NCBI GenBank assembly: GCA_902801795.1 | Contig: CADCJQ010000001.1 | Location: 1 to 46,995, forward strand | DNA length: 46,995 nt | From: an uncultured Erysipelotrichaceae bacterium | Lineage (GTDB): Bacteria > Bacillota_I > Bacilli_A > RF39 > UBA660 | Direction of reading: 5' to 3' | Shown: in pieces, positions 1-8,559 of the stretch | How the letters are laid out: every line of letters begins with the position of its first letter | Position numbering within the stretch: position 1 is the first letter of the stretch | Notes under the pieces: generated by a model | Databases searched by the model: none | The model's input: only the letters and a program-made list of their open reading frames with translations | What the model was told of the DNA's origin: nothing | Program-made: the position numbers and the translations under genes

Positions 1-72
1 AAAATAATAATAAACAAGTAATGTATAGTATAATAGGAATTGCTATATTATTAATAAGTGTAGTGGGATTAA
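1..72. repeat. Terminal direct repeat, left copy
   Basis: These 72 bases are identical to 46924-46995 at the other end of the window. Both copies encode the signal-peptide start of a SipW/BspA-type surface protein. A related but not identical copy lies at the start of the gene at 1752. This is either a true circular overlap or, more likely, an assembly break inside a repeated gene family. Confidence 0.9.
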
Positions 73-1534
73 CGTATTCCTTCTTTAATTATACAAGAAA
101 TGGAACAGCAAATACCTTAAAAACAGGTAATATAAGTTTTAATTCAACCCAAGATAATACTATTAGTTTAACTAATGTCTTTCCAACATCAAGTAATAGT
201 TTAAATAGTACCAATTCAGATACAGTAACAATAAATATAACAGGAGATACAACATATAGTGAAGGAATAGAATATAAAGTAACATTAGACCAAGTAAATA
301 ATACTATAAATGGTAAAGAAGTACCGATAAGATAAAAGCAACTGCAACTAATCTAGGAGCAGAAGATAGTAATTATTATACCAATAGAGAGAATAAAACA
401 AAGATTTATATGTTAAACTCTGAGGGTGAAGCCTATAATGGAAAGTATATAGCAGTAGGATATATTCCAAGTGGTTCTACTGGAGTAAATGGAAGTATTG
501 ATATAACAGCTTTTATAGATACAAACAAGGTAGCAATAAGCGATACCTATGATGGTACAGAATCAGATTTAATGGGAACAACAAATGATTGGGTTATGGG
601 AAGAGAAGTATTTACAACCACAGAATGGAATTCATTTGATAGTGTTAATCCACTATCCTTTAAAGTAAAAGTAGAAGCCAATGAAGGAATATGGGTAGAA
701 GAGGAGAAATTCTTAACTATGAAGAATTTTAGAACAGATTCTAATTGGACAGCAATAAAAACAAATATAACAAGTATTGAGTTTCATAAAGATGGAGTAG
801 CACCAGCAAATTATGTCACAAGTTTTGATGTGACAGATGCAACAAGTGATCCTACTAAAGGAAATATAACTTTATATACCGTAGATGATGGTTTAGGTAA
901 TAATTCATATAAGGCGATAGTAGTTGCAAATGATATAATATATGCTCCTGAAGATAGTTCGGATTTATTTAATGGTATGACTAATTTAGTTATATTCAAT
1001 TCAGAAAATTTAAGAGTTAATAATGTTCGTTCAATGACTCAAATGTTCAAGAATTGTACAAATTTGAAGGAAATTAGTTCATTATATCAATGGAATACAT
1101 TAAATGTAACAAGTTTAGCAGCAGTCTTTGATGGTTGTAGAAACTTATCAAATATACATGCATTATCTAGTTGGAGTGTTAATAGCGTACAGTATATGAA
1201 TGGAATGTTTAATCTTTGTATTAGTTTAATAGATATAAGCGCATTAAGAAATTGGGATGTAAGTAACGTAATGTATATGCACGTAATGTTTTCTGGTTGC
1301 GTAAATTTGATAAATGTAAATGCATTAGCAAATTGGAACGTGGAGAATGTAATAAATTTTAAACAAATGTTTTATGTGGTACCTTCTTTAGAAGATGCCT
1401 CTGGTATAAATAATTGGAATATAAATTCAACCGCTAATTTTACTTTAATGTTTGGTGGAACAACTCCAGTTCATCCAGAATTTACAAAAGTACAAGGAAC
1501 TTGGAGTAATGGAACATTCACACCTAATGTATAG
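1..1534 (+). pseudogene. SipW-type/TasA-like + BspA repeat surface protein, frameshifted
   Basis: The gene begins a few bases before the window; the right-end copy of the same sequence supplies the start. The first part (to about 335) encodes a hydrophobic segment ending GLTYSFFNYT, as in SipW-dependent secreted proteins, then a TasA/camelysin-like stretch almost identical to that of the gene at 1752. Near 330-337 the paralogue has ATAAGTTTTAA where this copy has ATAAGATAAAA. That is one base fewer, which creates a stop and moves the rest (to 1534) into another reading frame. The downstream frame carries the second domain (VGYIPSGSTGVNGS, VKVEANEGIWVEE) and about six BspA-type repeats of the N..MF..C..L..I..L..WN..NV type, then the shared GTW..GTFTPN end. 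It could be a pseudogene, a switched-off variable copy or an assembly error. Confidence 0.75.
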
Positions 1535-1544
1535 TTAATAAAAG

Positions 1545-1572
1545 AATAAAGTTCAAAACTTTATTTTTTTTA
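1545..1572 (+). terminator. Rho-independent terminator after first surface-protein gene
   Basis: A 9-bp perfect stem (AATAAAGTT / AACTTTATT) with a three-base loop is followed by a run of eight T. It begins ten bases after the stop at 1534. Confidence 0.85.
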
Positions 1573-1586
1573 ACTATCTTTACAAG

Positions 1587-1618
1587 TTGAGAAAAATATA
1601 GTATTATTTAAGTATAAA
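1587..1618 (+). promoter_or_regulatory. Putative promoter of the 1752 surface-protein gene
   Basis: TTGAGA and TATAAA are separated by 20 bases, longer than the ideal 17. The block CAAGTTGARAAA...ATAGTATTATT...GTATAA closely resembles the promoter of the other BspA-type gene at 14819-14851, which argues for a shared promoter type. The transcript would carry a leader of about 130 nt before the start codon. Confidence 0.5.
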
Positions 1619-1689
1619 AGTAGGATGTAATGATGTTAACTAATACTAATGTTGGGAAAGGCATTTTTATAGACCAATAATCCCTTTTT

Positions 1690-1751
1690 ATAATGATAGT
1701 TGATAAGTAATTCTTCATTATAAAATATATTTAGAATGAAAGGAAGAAAAT
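1690..1751 (+). promoter_or_regulatory. Conserved leader hairpin before surface-protein gene
   Basis: This block is nearly identical to 46859-46919, just upstream of the right-end paralogue. It contains TTATAATGA and TCATTATAA, a 9-bp inverted repeat around a conserved loop (GTTGATAAGTAATTC), then GAATGAAAGGAAGAAAATATG with the Shine-Dalgarno AAAGGAAG. In the right-end copy the arms differ but an ATGAT/ATCAT pairing is still possible. It may be an RNA-level control element or simply part of the duplicated cassette. Confidence 0.6.
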
Positions 1752-4076
1752 ATGAAAAACAATAATAAACAAATAATGTATAGTATGATAGGAATAGCAT
1801 TATTACTAATAGGTGTAGTAGGATTATCATATGCTTTCTTTAATTATACAAGAACAGGTCAAGCCAATACATTAAAAACAGGTAATATTAGTTTTAATTC
1901 AACACAAGATAATACTATTAGTTTAACTAATGTCTTTCCAACATCAAGTACTAATTTAAATAGTACTAACTCAGATACAGTAACTATTAATATAACAGGA
2001 GATACTGATTATAGTGAAGGTATTGAATATAAAGTAACTTTAGACCAAGTAAATAATACTATTAATGGTAAAGAAGTACCAATAAGTTTTAATGTTACGG
2101 CAAGTAATTTAGGAACAAAGGATAGTAGTTATTACACTAATCGTGGTGGAGCAACTCCAATATATAATTTAACAGAAAAAGGCCAAGTAGAAGATGGTAA
2201 ATATATTTTAGTAGGATATATACCAAGTGGATCTACTGGAGTAAATGGAAGTATTGATATAACAGCGTTTATTGATGGAGATCGAGTAGCAATAAGTGAT
2301 ACAGTATCAAGAATAGAAAATGGAAATTTAATATATGGAGAGACACCTGGTGATTGGATAGTAGGAAGAACTGTGTTAACAACTACTGAATGGAATTCAT
2401 TTAATAGTAACTCAATATCCTTTAAAGTAAAAGTCGAAGCCAATGAAGGAATATGGGTAGAAGAAGAGACGTACTTTGTAATGAAGAATTTATATAGTGA
2501 TAGTAACTGGACAGGTATAAGAGCAAATATAACCAGTATCGAATTTCATAAAGATGGAGTGGCACCTAAAAATTACATAACAAGTTTTGACGTAACAGAT
2601 GTGACAAGTGCGGGTCCTGTAACATTATATACTATAGATGATGGCTTTGGCAATGATACTTATAAAGCAATAGTAGTAGCAGATGATGTAATATATGCTC
2701 CAGATAATAGTCAGAGAATGTTTAGATATATGTCAAAATTAGTAACATTTAATTCTAATAATTTCAAAGTGGATAATGTATCTAATATGATGCAAATATT
2801 TGATAATTGTGCTAGTTTAGTAAATATTGATTCCTTGTCAACATGGAACACATCAAACGTTTCTGGAACCGGTATGATGGCGATGTTTATGGGATGTTCA
2901 AATTTAGTTAATGTAAATGGTTTAGTAAATTTAGATACATCTAATGTAACCCAAATGTATTATTTATTTAAAGGATGCACTAATCTTAATAATATAGATG
3001 GATTAGTTAATTGGGATACATCAAATGTTACATCAATGGGTTTTATGTTTGAAGGTTGCAGTAATTTAACGAATATTGATGCATTATCTAATTGGAATAC
3101 GTCCAATGTAATAGCGATGCAACAATTGTTCTTAGAGTGCGCGAATTTGTCAAATTTGGATGGATTGAAAAAATGGAACGTAGAAAAAGTTGAAAATATG
3201 TCTATGATGTTTAAAGGTTGTATTAATATTGAAGAAATAGATTTAAGTGGTTGGATAACAACATCCCTCAATAATATGGCGCAAATGTTTGGTATGTTTA
3301 ATTCGGATGGAACTCAAAGATTCGATTCGAAATTGAAGAAAATAATTTTATCCGATAAATTTGATACAAGCAAAGTAACAGATATGTACGCTGTGTTTGC
3401 AAATAATACATTATTAGAAGAAATAGCTTCACTTTTATATTTTGATACTAAAAATGTTTTAGATATGGCATCAATGTTTCAAAATTGTGAAAGTTTAAAA
3501 AATATAAGTGGTTTAGCAAAGTGGAATGTTGAAAATGTAACAGATATGAGTAATCTGTTTAGGAATTGTATAAATTTAACAGATATAAGTGCTTTATCAA
3601 GTTGGAATGTATCAAATGTAACAAAGATGTATTATATGTTTGGAATAGGTGGAAATGATAGAAGTAGTAAAACAGGTGACCCAGTGATAGATTTTTCTCC
3701 GTTAGCAAATTGGAATGTATCAAATGTAACTAATATGATGTCTATGTTTCTAAATGTAAATATAAAATCATATAATGTATTCATAAATTGGAATGTTGGT
3801 AAGGTTCAAGATTTTAATAATATGTTTAATGCAACAAGTGCATCAACAGTAACAACTCTTACAGGACTAGAAAATTGGGATGTATCAAGTGCAACAAATA
3901 TGGAAGGTATGTTTGCTGATAATTTCAGTCTAACAGATGCATCAGCAATAAATAATTGGAATATTAATTCAAGTATAAATTTTACAAACATGTTTGTTCA
4001 TACTCCAGTTCATCCAGAATTTACACAAGTTCAAGGTACATGGGATAGTGGTGGAACATTTACCCCTAATGCCTAG
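1752..4076 (+). CDS. SipW-type secreted surface protein, TasA-like N-terminus + BspA repeats
   Basis: 774 residues. Residues 1-35 form a hydrophobic segment (IGIALLLIGVVGLSYAFF) of the SipW-dependent type, with no classical AXA site. Residues 36 to about 105 resemble TasA/camelysin-like fibre proteins (LKTGNISFNST), followed by a second beta-rich domain to about 300. From about 310 to 740 there are about 15 units of the BspA/DUF285 type (W/F-D/N-T-SNVT-M..MF..C..L..I). The end GTW..GTFTPN is shared with the upstream paralogue, and I see no LPXTG or membrane anchor. BspA-family repeats typically mediate surface binding, and TasA-like parts assemble fibres or are matrix proteins; adhesion is inferred. 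No SipW peptidase gene lies in the window. Start chosen at ATG 1752 with AAAGGAAG upstream. Confidence 0.85.
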   Translation: MKNNNKQIMYSMIGIALLLIGVVGLSYAFFNYTRTGQANTLKTGNISFNSTQDNTISLTNVFPTSSTNLNSTNSDTVTINITGDTDYSEGIEYKVTLDQVNNTINGKEVPISFNVTASNLGTKDSSYYTNRGGATPIYNLTEKGQVEDGKYILVGYIPSGSTGVNGSIDITAFIDGDRVAISDTVSRIENGNLIYGETPGDWIVGRTVLTTTEWNSFNSNSISFKVKVEANEGIWVEEETYFVMKNLYSDSNWTGIRANITSIEFHKDGVAPKNYITSFDVTDVTSAGPVTLYTIDDGFGNDTYKAIVVADDVIYAPDNSQRMFRYMSKLVTFNSNNFKVDNVSNMMQIFDNCASLVNIDSLSTWNTSNVSGTGMMAMFMGCSNLVNVNGLVNLDTSNVTQMYYLFKGCTNLNNIDGLVNWDTSNVTSMGFMFEGCSNLTNIDALSNWNTSNVIAMQQLFLECANLSNLDGLKKWNVEKVENMSMMFKGCINIEEIDLSGWITTSLNNMAQMFGMFNSDGTQRFDSKLKKIILSDKFDTSKVTDMYAVFANNTLLEEIASLLYFDTKNVLDMASMFQNCESLKNISGLAKWNVENVTDMSNLFRNCINLTDISALSSWNVSNVTKMYYMFGIGGNDRSSKTGDPVIDFSPLANWNVSNVTNMMSMFLNVNIKSYNVFINWNVGKVQDFNNMFNATSASTVTTLTGLENWDVSSATNMEGMFADNFSLTDASAINNWNINSSINFTNMFVHTPVHPEFTQVQGTWDSGGTFTPNA

Positions 4077-4090
4077 TTAATAAAAATCAT

Positions 4091-4149
4091 AAAGAGATTA
4101 AAATGTGTATTACTAAATGATAGTAATGTATGGAATATCTCTTTTTCTT
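4091..4149 (+). terminator. Branched terminator after surface-protein gene
   Basis: Outer stem AAAGAGAT / ATCTCTTT encloses an inner hairpin ATTACTA / TAGTAAT and is followed by T-rich sequence. Confidence 0.7.
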
Positions 4150-4175
4150 TTATTATAAAAAATATGTCAAAAGAA

Positions 4176-4204
4176 TTGATTTATTAAAAAAAAAAATATA
4201 CAAT
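4176..4204 (+). promoter_or_regulatory. Putative recA promoter
   Basis: TTGATT and TACAAT are separated by exactly 17 bases, about 55 bases before the recA start. I found no clear LexA-type box (CGAAC-N4-GTTCG) around it, so SOS control is not shown by the sequence. Confidence 0.5.
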
Positions 4205-4257
4205 TAATTTAGGAATTATGTTTTGGTTTATAGTTATTAATGATGGAGGATTATAAA

Positions 4258-5280
4258 ATGAATAATAATGTAAAAAATGATAAAGATAAAGCTTTGGAAG
4301 ATGTATTAGCATCTCTTGAAAAACAATTTGGTAAAGGAGCGGTTATGCTTCTTGGTGATAATAAACATGCTGAAGTAGAAGTATCTAGTAGTGGAAGTTT
4401 AACGCTTGATTTAGCCTTAGGTGTTGGCGGATATCCTAAGGGAAGAATAATTGAAATATATGGACCTGAATCAAGTGGTAAAACAACTTTTGCACTTCAT
4501 GCAATTGCAGAAATTCAGAAAAAAGGTGGACGTGCGGCTTTTATTGATGCAGAGCATGCGCTAGATCCCGTTTATGCTAAAAATTTAGGTGTTAATATTA
4601 ATGAACTTTTATTATCTCAACCAGATACAGGAGAACAAGCTTTAGAAATATGTGAAGCCTTAGTACGTAGTAATGCTATTAATATTGTAGTTATTGACTC
4701 AGTAGCAGCCTTAGTTCCTCAAGCAGAAATTGATGGAGAGATGGGAGATTCACATGTCGGTCTTCAAGCAAGATTAATGAGCCAAGCATTACGTAAACTA
4801 AGTGGAACTATTAATAAAACCAAAACGATTGCAATCTTTATAAATCAATTGCGTGAAAAAGTAGGGGTTATGTTTGGAAATCCAGAGACAACACCAGGAG
4901 GAAGGGCTCTTAAATTCTATTCTAGTGTAAGACTAGAAGTAAGAAGAGGTGAAGCCATAAAAATAGGAGATTCTATTATTGGAAGTAAAACTAATATTAA
5001 AGTAGTAAAAAATAAAGTAGCACCTCCATTTAAAACAGCAACAGTTGATATAATGTATGGTGAAGGTGTATCTAAAGAAGGAGAATTAATTGATCTTGGT
5101 AGTGAATGTGGCGTACTTGAAAAAACAGGTTCATGGTATGCCTATAATGGTGAAAAATTAGGTCAAGGAAAAGAAAATGTTAAGTTATTACTTAAAGATA
5201 ATAAAGAACTTGCTACAGAAATTGAAAATAAAATAAGAGATTTTTATAATATAAGTATTAAAGAAAAAAAAGGAAAGTAA
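4258..5280 (+). CDS. recA: Recombinase RecA
   Basis: 340 residues, the normal RecA length. RecA forms filaments on single-stranded DNA, catalyses strand exchange and triggers LexA cleavage. Walker A GPESSGKT is at about 69-76, followed by the YAKNLGVN region, the Walker B strand [11 protein letters not shown] and the loop L1/L2 segments [12 protein letters not shown] and [13 protein letters not shown]. The open frame extends upstream to ATG 4240, but GGAGGA at 4245-4250 is correctly spaced for ATG 4258, so that start is chosen. It probably also serves the competence genes found at 25.8 kb. Confidence 0.97.
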   Translation: MNNNVKNDKDKALEDVLASLEKQFGKGAVMLLGDNKHAEVEVSSSGSLTLDLALGVGGYPKGRIIEIYGPESSGKTTFALHAIAEIQKKGGRAAFIDAEHALDPVYAKNLGVNINELLLSQPDTGEQALEICEALVRSNAINIVVIDSVAALVPQAEIDGEMGDSHVGLQARLMSQALRKLSGTINKTKTIAIFINQLREKVGVMFGNPETTPGGRALKFYSSVRLEVRRGEAIKIGDSIIGSKTNIKVVKNKVAPPFKTATVDIMYGEGVSKEGELIDLGSECGVLEKTGSWYAYNGEKLGQGKENVKLLLKDNKELATEIENKIRDFYNISIKEKKGK

Positions 5281-5297
5281 AACATTTTCCTTTTTTT
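5268..5297 (+). terminator. recA terminator
   Basis: AAAGGAAA / TTTCCTTT stem overlapping the recA stop codon, followed by a T run. Confidence 0.8.
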
Positions 5298-5330
5298 GTG
5301 GTATAATAGGTTTCGTTGGTGATTTAATTT

Positions 5331-5834
5331 ATGAATAAAAACTTAAATGATTTATTAATTATTGATCAAGAAATAGGTGATTTCTTGTATCAAAATAGTA
5401 ATTTAAATGATGATGAATTAAATACAAAGTTTGAAGAACAAAATTATGTTGGTAAAGCTTTAAAAATTATTAATAAATTAAGTAGTAAGAATGTTATTGA
5501 ATTAATAAAAAGAAGTAGTTACTTAAATAGTTTTATTGATATTAAAAAGTTTATTAAGAAATATCCTTTAAATAAATCTTATTTAAAGAAGAATAAAGAA
5601 TTATATCTTGAAGAGTATCATAAATTACGTAATACGTGTTATTATTTTAGTGATATCGCGAATAATTATCAAGAATTTCAAGAATATATGGATATTATTG
5701 ATGCTGATAATGTTGAAAGTTATTTACTGGAAAACATGCCTAATGAACAAATATATTCTTTATCAAATGAAACCGCTGATTGGTCACAAAAATTATTTTA
5801 TTTTAGCTTTTTTAAAGTAAAAGAAAAGAACTAG
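5331..5834 (+). CDS. Hypothetical helical protein
   Basis: 167 residues, rich in Asn, Lys, Leu and Tyr, predicted mostly alpha-helical and cytoplasmic, with no signal peptide or membrane segment. I do not recognise a family. It has its own extended -10 promoter (TGGTATAAT, -10 at 5302-5307) directly after the recA terminator, and a GGTGAT ribosome site before the ATG. A terminator overlaps its stop codon, so it is a single-gene unit. The frame inside it at 5608-5820 is a shadow. Confidence 0.7.
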   Translation: MNKNLNDLLIIDQEIGDFLYQNSNLNDDELNTKFEEQNYVGKALKIINKLSSKNVIELIKRSSYLNSFIDIKKFIKKYPLNKSYLKKNKELYLEEYHKLRNTCYYFSDIANNYQEFQEYMDIIDADNVESYLLENMPNEQIYSLSNETADWSQKLFYFSFFKVKEKN

Positions 5835-5851
5835 TTTTAAGTTCTTTTTTT
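5826..5851. terminator. Bidirectional terminator
   Basis: AAGAACT / AGTTCTT stem with A-rich sequence before and T-rich sequence after, so it works on both strands. It separates the plus-strand gene ending at 5834 from the minus-strand ldh operon. Confidence 0.8.
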
Positions 5852-6237
5852 TAATCATTAAATCGAAGTAAATATCCATCAGGATCTTGAATTAAGAATT
5901 CTTTATCGTGATATATTTTATCATTAACACGATAGTCATGTATCTCAAGTTCTTTGAAAAAAGTTATGTTTTTCTTTTTTAAATCATTATACATTTTATC
6001 AATATCATTAATACTCATACTAATATTAATACCTCGTCCATAAGGATATTCCATTTCTCCAGTATTCCAGTTATTATTATTTTCTTCAAGCATTATTTGG
6101 TTTTCTTCAAGTTTTATAAAACAAAATTTATTTTCATTTCGTTCATACATGATTTCAAAACCAATCTTTAAGTAAAAATCTTTGCTTCTTTCGATATTTG
6201 ATACAGATAATTCGGGAATTAGACTATTAAATTTCAC
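5851..6237 (-). CDS. VOC-family (glyoxalase/bleomycin-resistance-like) protein
   Basis: 128 residues with the two beta-alpha-beta-beta-beta modules of the vicinal oxygen chelate fold. Module one is PELSVSNIERSKDFYLKIGF, and module two ends in DPDGYLLRF. The usual N-terminal metal His is not apparent, which fits the bleomycin-resistance/binding-protein branch better than a true glyoxalase; the ligand is unknown. The start is GTG 6237 with GAGGAA about eight bases upstream. It overlaps the end of ldh by 11 bases, so the two are probably translationally coupled. Confidence 0.8.
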   Translation of the reverse strand: MKFNSLIPELSVSNIERSKDFYLKIGFEIMYERNENKFCFIKLEENQIMLEENNNNWNTGEMEYPYGRGINISMSINDIDKMYNDLKKKNITFFKELEIHDYRVNDKIYHDKEFLIQDPDGYLLRFND

Positions 6238-7144
6238 GATTTATTTCCTCAATGACATTTTTAAGTGTTTTAATAGAATAATTGAATCGTTCTAGTTCTT
6301 CATTACTTAATGGGAAAGGAAGCCTTTTAACTGCACCATCTTGATTAATAATTGTAGGATATCCAATAAAAATATCGTTATCTATGTCATAACTAGAAAT
6401 AGTTAAAATAGCATTTTCATTACCTAGGATAGCATTGGTAATTCTTGTTGTGGCCATACCAATTCCATAAGAAGTATTACCTTTTTTTTGAATAATATCA
6501 TAGGCCATATTTTTAACACGTTCTTCTAATTCTTTTTTTTCATCATCATTTAAAAACTCATTTATATTTGAAAGACCTAAGGTAGCATTAGACCATGGAA
6601 CCATTTCGGTATCACCATGTTCACCAATTACATAGGCATGAACATTTTTAGGATTAATATTTAGCTTATTTCCTATTTCGAAACGAAGTCTTGCTGTATC
6701 TAGAGTTGTACCTGTTCCAATAACTCTTTCTTTGGGAAATCCTGAATATTTCCAAGTAATATATGTCATAATGTCAACAGGATTAGTAGCGATAATAAAG
6801 AAACCTTTAAAACCACTAGCGACAATTTTTTCAATAATATCTTTAAAAACACTTTTATTTTTATCAATTAAATCCATTCTTGTTTCACCAACATTTTGAT
6901 TACGACCTGCCGCAATCATAACAATTTTAGCATCATGACAATCACTATAATCACCGGCTTTAATATCTAATTTTGATGGTGAATAAGGAAGACCATGATT
7001 TAAATCCATTGCTTCACCAATTGTTTTTTCTTTATTAATATCAACTAATACTAATTCATTAACAGAAGTTTTTTGATTAAGTAGGGAATAAGCATAACTC
7101 ATACCAACATTACCACAACCTACAATAACAACTTTATTTTTCAT
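6227..7144 (-). CDS. ldh: L-lactate dehydrogenase
   Basis: 305 residues. Reduces pyruvate to L-lactate with NADH in fermentation. The NAD-binding glycine motif GCGNVG is at 9-14, with acidic D35 after the second strand. The mobile-loop signature NQNVGETR has Gln at the position that favours lactate over malate (malate dehydrogenases have Arg), and Arg follows. The catalytic His lies in GEHGDTE at about 175. The frame opens at ATG 7153, but AAGGAG directly abuts that codon and is better spaced for ATG 7144. It is the first gene of a two-gene minus-strand operon. Confidence 0.95.
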   Translation of the reverse strand: MKNKVVIVGCGNVGMSYAYSLLNQKTSVNELVLVDINKEKTIGEAMDLNHGLPYSPSKLDIKAGDYSDCHDAKIVMIAAGRNQNVGETRMDLIDKNKSVFKDIIEKIVASGFKGFFIIATNPVDIMTYITWKYSGFPKERVIGTGTTLDTARLRFEIGNKLNINPKNVHAYVIGEHGDTEMVPWSNATLGLSNINEFLNDDEKKELEERVKNMAYDIIQKKGNTSYGIGMATTRITNAILGNENAILTISSYDIDNDIFIGYPTIINQDGAVKRLPFPLSNEELERFNYSIKTLKNVIEEINREI

Positions 7145-7269
7145 ATTTATCATTCTCCTTATTTATTATTATATCATTATTTTTAGGAAATATAAATCAT
7201 CTTGACAACTATTCTTGCTAAAAAAGATAGAATGATGTATGATATGTTTATCTAAGAAAGAAGGTAATT

Positions 7270-8553
7270 ATGAACGAGATTAAATGTCCAAAATGTGGTA
7301 CAGTTTTTCAAATTAATGAGACAGATTACGAAAGTATTGTTAAACAAATAAGAGATAGCGAATTTATTCATGAAATTGAATTAAGAGAAAATTTATTAAA
7401 AAAAGAAAAAGAAAATGCTGTTAAGTTAGCGATTAATGATACAGAAAAAGAATTAAATAAAAAAATAAATGAAAAAGATTTAGAAATAATTAATTTAAAA
7501 AATCAGATTGAAAATAATACTAAAGAATTGAAAAATGATTTAGAAAATACTTATAGTAAAAAAATAAATGAAAAAGATTTATTAATAAAAGATTTAGAAA
7601 ATAAAATAAAATTAAGTGAAACCGAACATAATTTAGAAGTTAAAGAAAAAATAAGTGCTAAAGAAAAAGAAATTGATAAATTAAGTAATGAATTAACTTT
7701 ATCGAAGAATGAGTATTTAATTAAAGAAAAGAATTTAAAAGAAAGTTATGAAGATAAAATTAAAGATAAGGATGAGCAAATTGCTTATTATAAAGATTTT
7801 AAAGCAAGGCAATCAACGAAAATGATAGGGGAATCACTTGAAGTTCATTGTAGTACTTTATTTAATAGTTTAAGACCTTTATTTAAAAATGCTTATTTTG
7901 AAAAAGATAATGATATTAAAACAGGTTCTAAAGGAGATTTTATTTTTCGAGATTTTGATGATGACGGGGAAGAAATTGTATCTATTATGTTTGAAATGAA
8001 AAATGAAAATGATAAAACATCTAGTAAACATAAAAATGAAGATTTCTTAAAAGAACTTGATAAAGATCGTAAAGAAAAGAAATGTGAATATGCTGTTTTA
8101 GTATCTCTTCTGGAAATCGATAATGAATTATATAATAATGGTATTGTTGATGTATCATATAAATATCCTAAAATGTATGTTATAAGACCACAGTTTTTTA
8201 TTCCTTTAATAACCTTAATTAGAAGTATGGCTTTAAATGCTCTTCAGTATAAAAAAGAATTATTAATTGTTCAAAATCAAAATATTGATATATCTCATTT
8301 TGAAGAAAATATGAATGCTTTTAAAGAAGGATTTGGAAGAAATTATCGTCTTGCTTCAGAGAAATTTATGAAGGCGATTGAAGAAATTGATAAAACGATT
8401 GATCATTTACAAAAAACAAAAGAAGCATTACTTTCTAGTGAAAATAATTTACGTCTTGCTAATAATAAAGCAGAAGATTTGTCAATAAAAAAATTAACAA
8501 GAAATAGTGAGACAATGGCTAAAATGTTTGAAGAATTAAAAAAAGAGAATTAA
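7270..8553 (+). CDS. DUF2130 protein: zinc ribbon, coiled coil, nuclease-like core
   Basis: 427 residues. A short CPKC motif near residue 6 starts the protein. A long charged coiled coil runs from about 40 to 175, followed by a conserved DUF2130 core with GDFIF and FEMKNE, which reads as a PD-(D/E)XK-type D...ExK arrangement. A second coiled segment follows near the C-terminus. DUF2130 proteins are uncharacterised; the nuclease fold is inferred from the motif. A TTGACA box at 7202-7207 lies upstream, but the -10 is weak. Single gene, facing the convergent gene that ends at 8560. Confidence 0.85.
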   Translation: MNEIKCPKCGTVFQINETDYESIVKQIRDSEFIHEIELRENLLKKEKENAVKLAINDTEKELNKKINEKDLEIINLKNQIENNTKELKNDLENTYSKKINEKDLLIKDLENKIKLSETEHNLEVKEKISAKEKEIDKLSNELTLSKNEYLIKEKNLKESYEDKIKDKDEQIAYYKDFKARQSTKMIGESLEVHCSTLFNSLRPLFKNAYFEKDNDIKTGSKGDFIFRDFDDDGEEIVSIMFEMKNENDKTSSKHKNEDFLKELDKDRKEKKCEYAVLVSLLEIDNELYNNGIVDVSYKYPKMYVIRPQFFIPLITLIRSMALNALQYKKELLIVQNQNIDISHFEENMNAFKEGFGRNYRLASEKFMKAIEEIDKTIDHLQKTKEALLSSENNLRLANNKAEDLSIKKLTRNSETMAKMFEELKKEN

Positions 8554-8559
8554 TAATAT

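Noticed and set aside
1619-1690. Riboswitch in the long leader of the 1752 gene
   Set aside because: Some short pairings (TTGG/CCAA, GGGA/TCCC) exist but they exclude each other and fit no riboswitch class I know.
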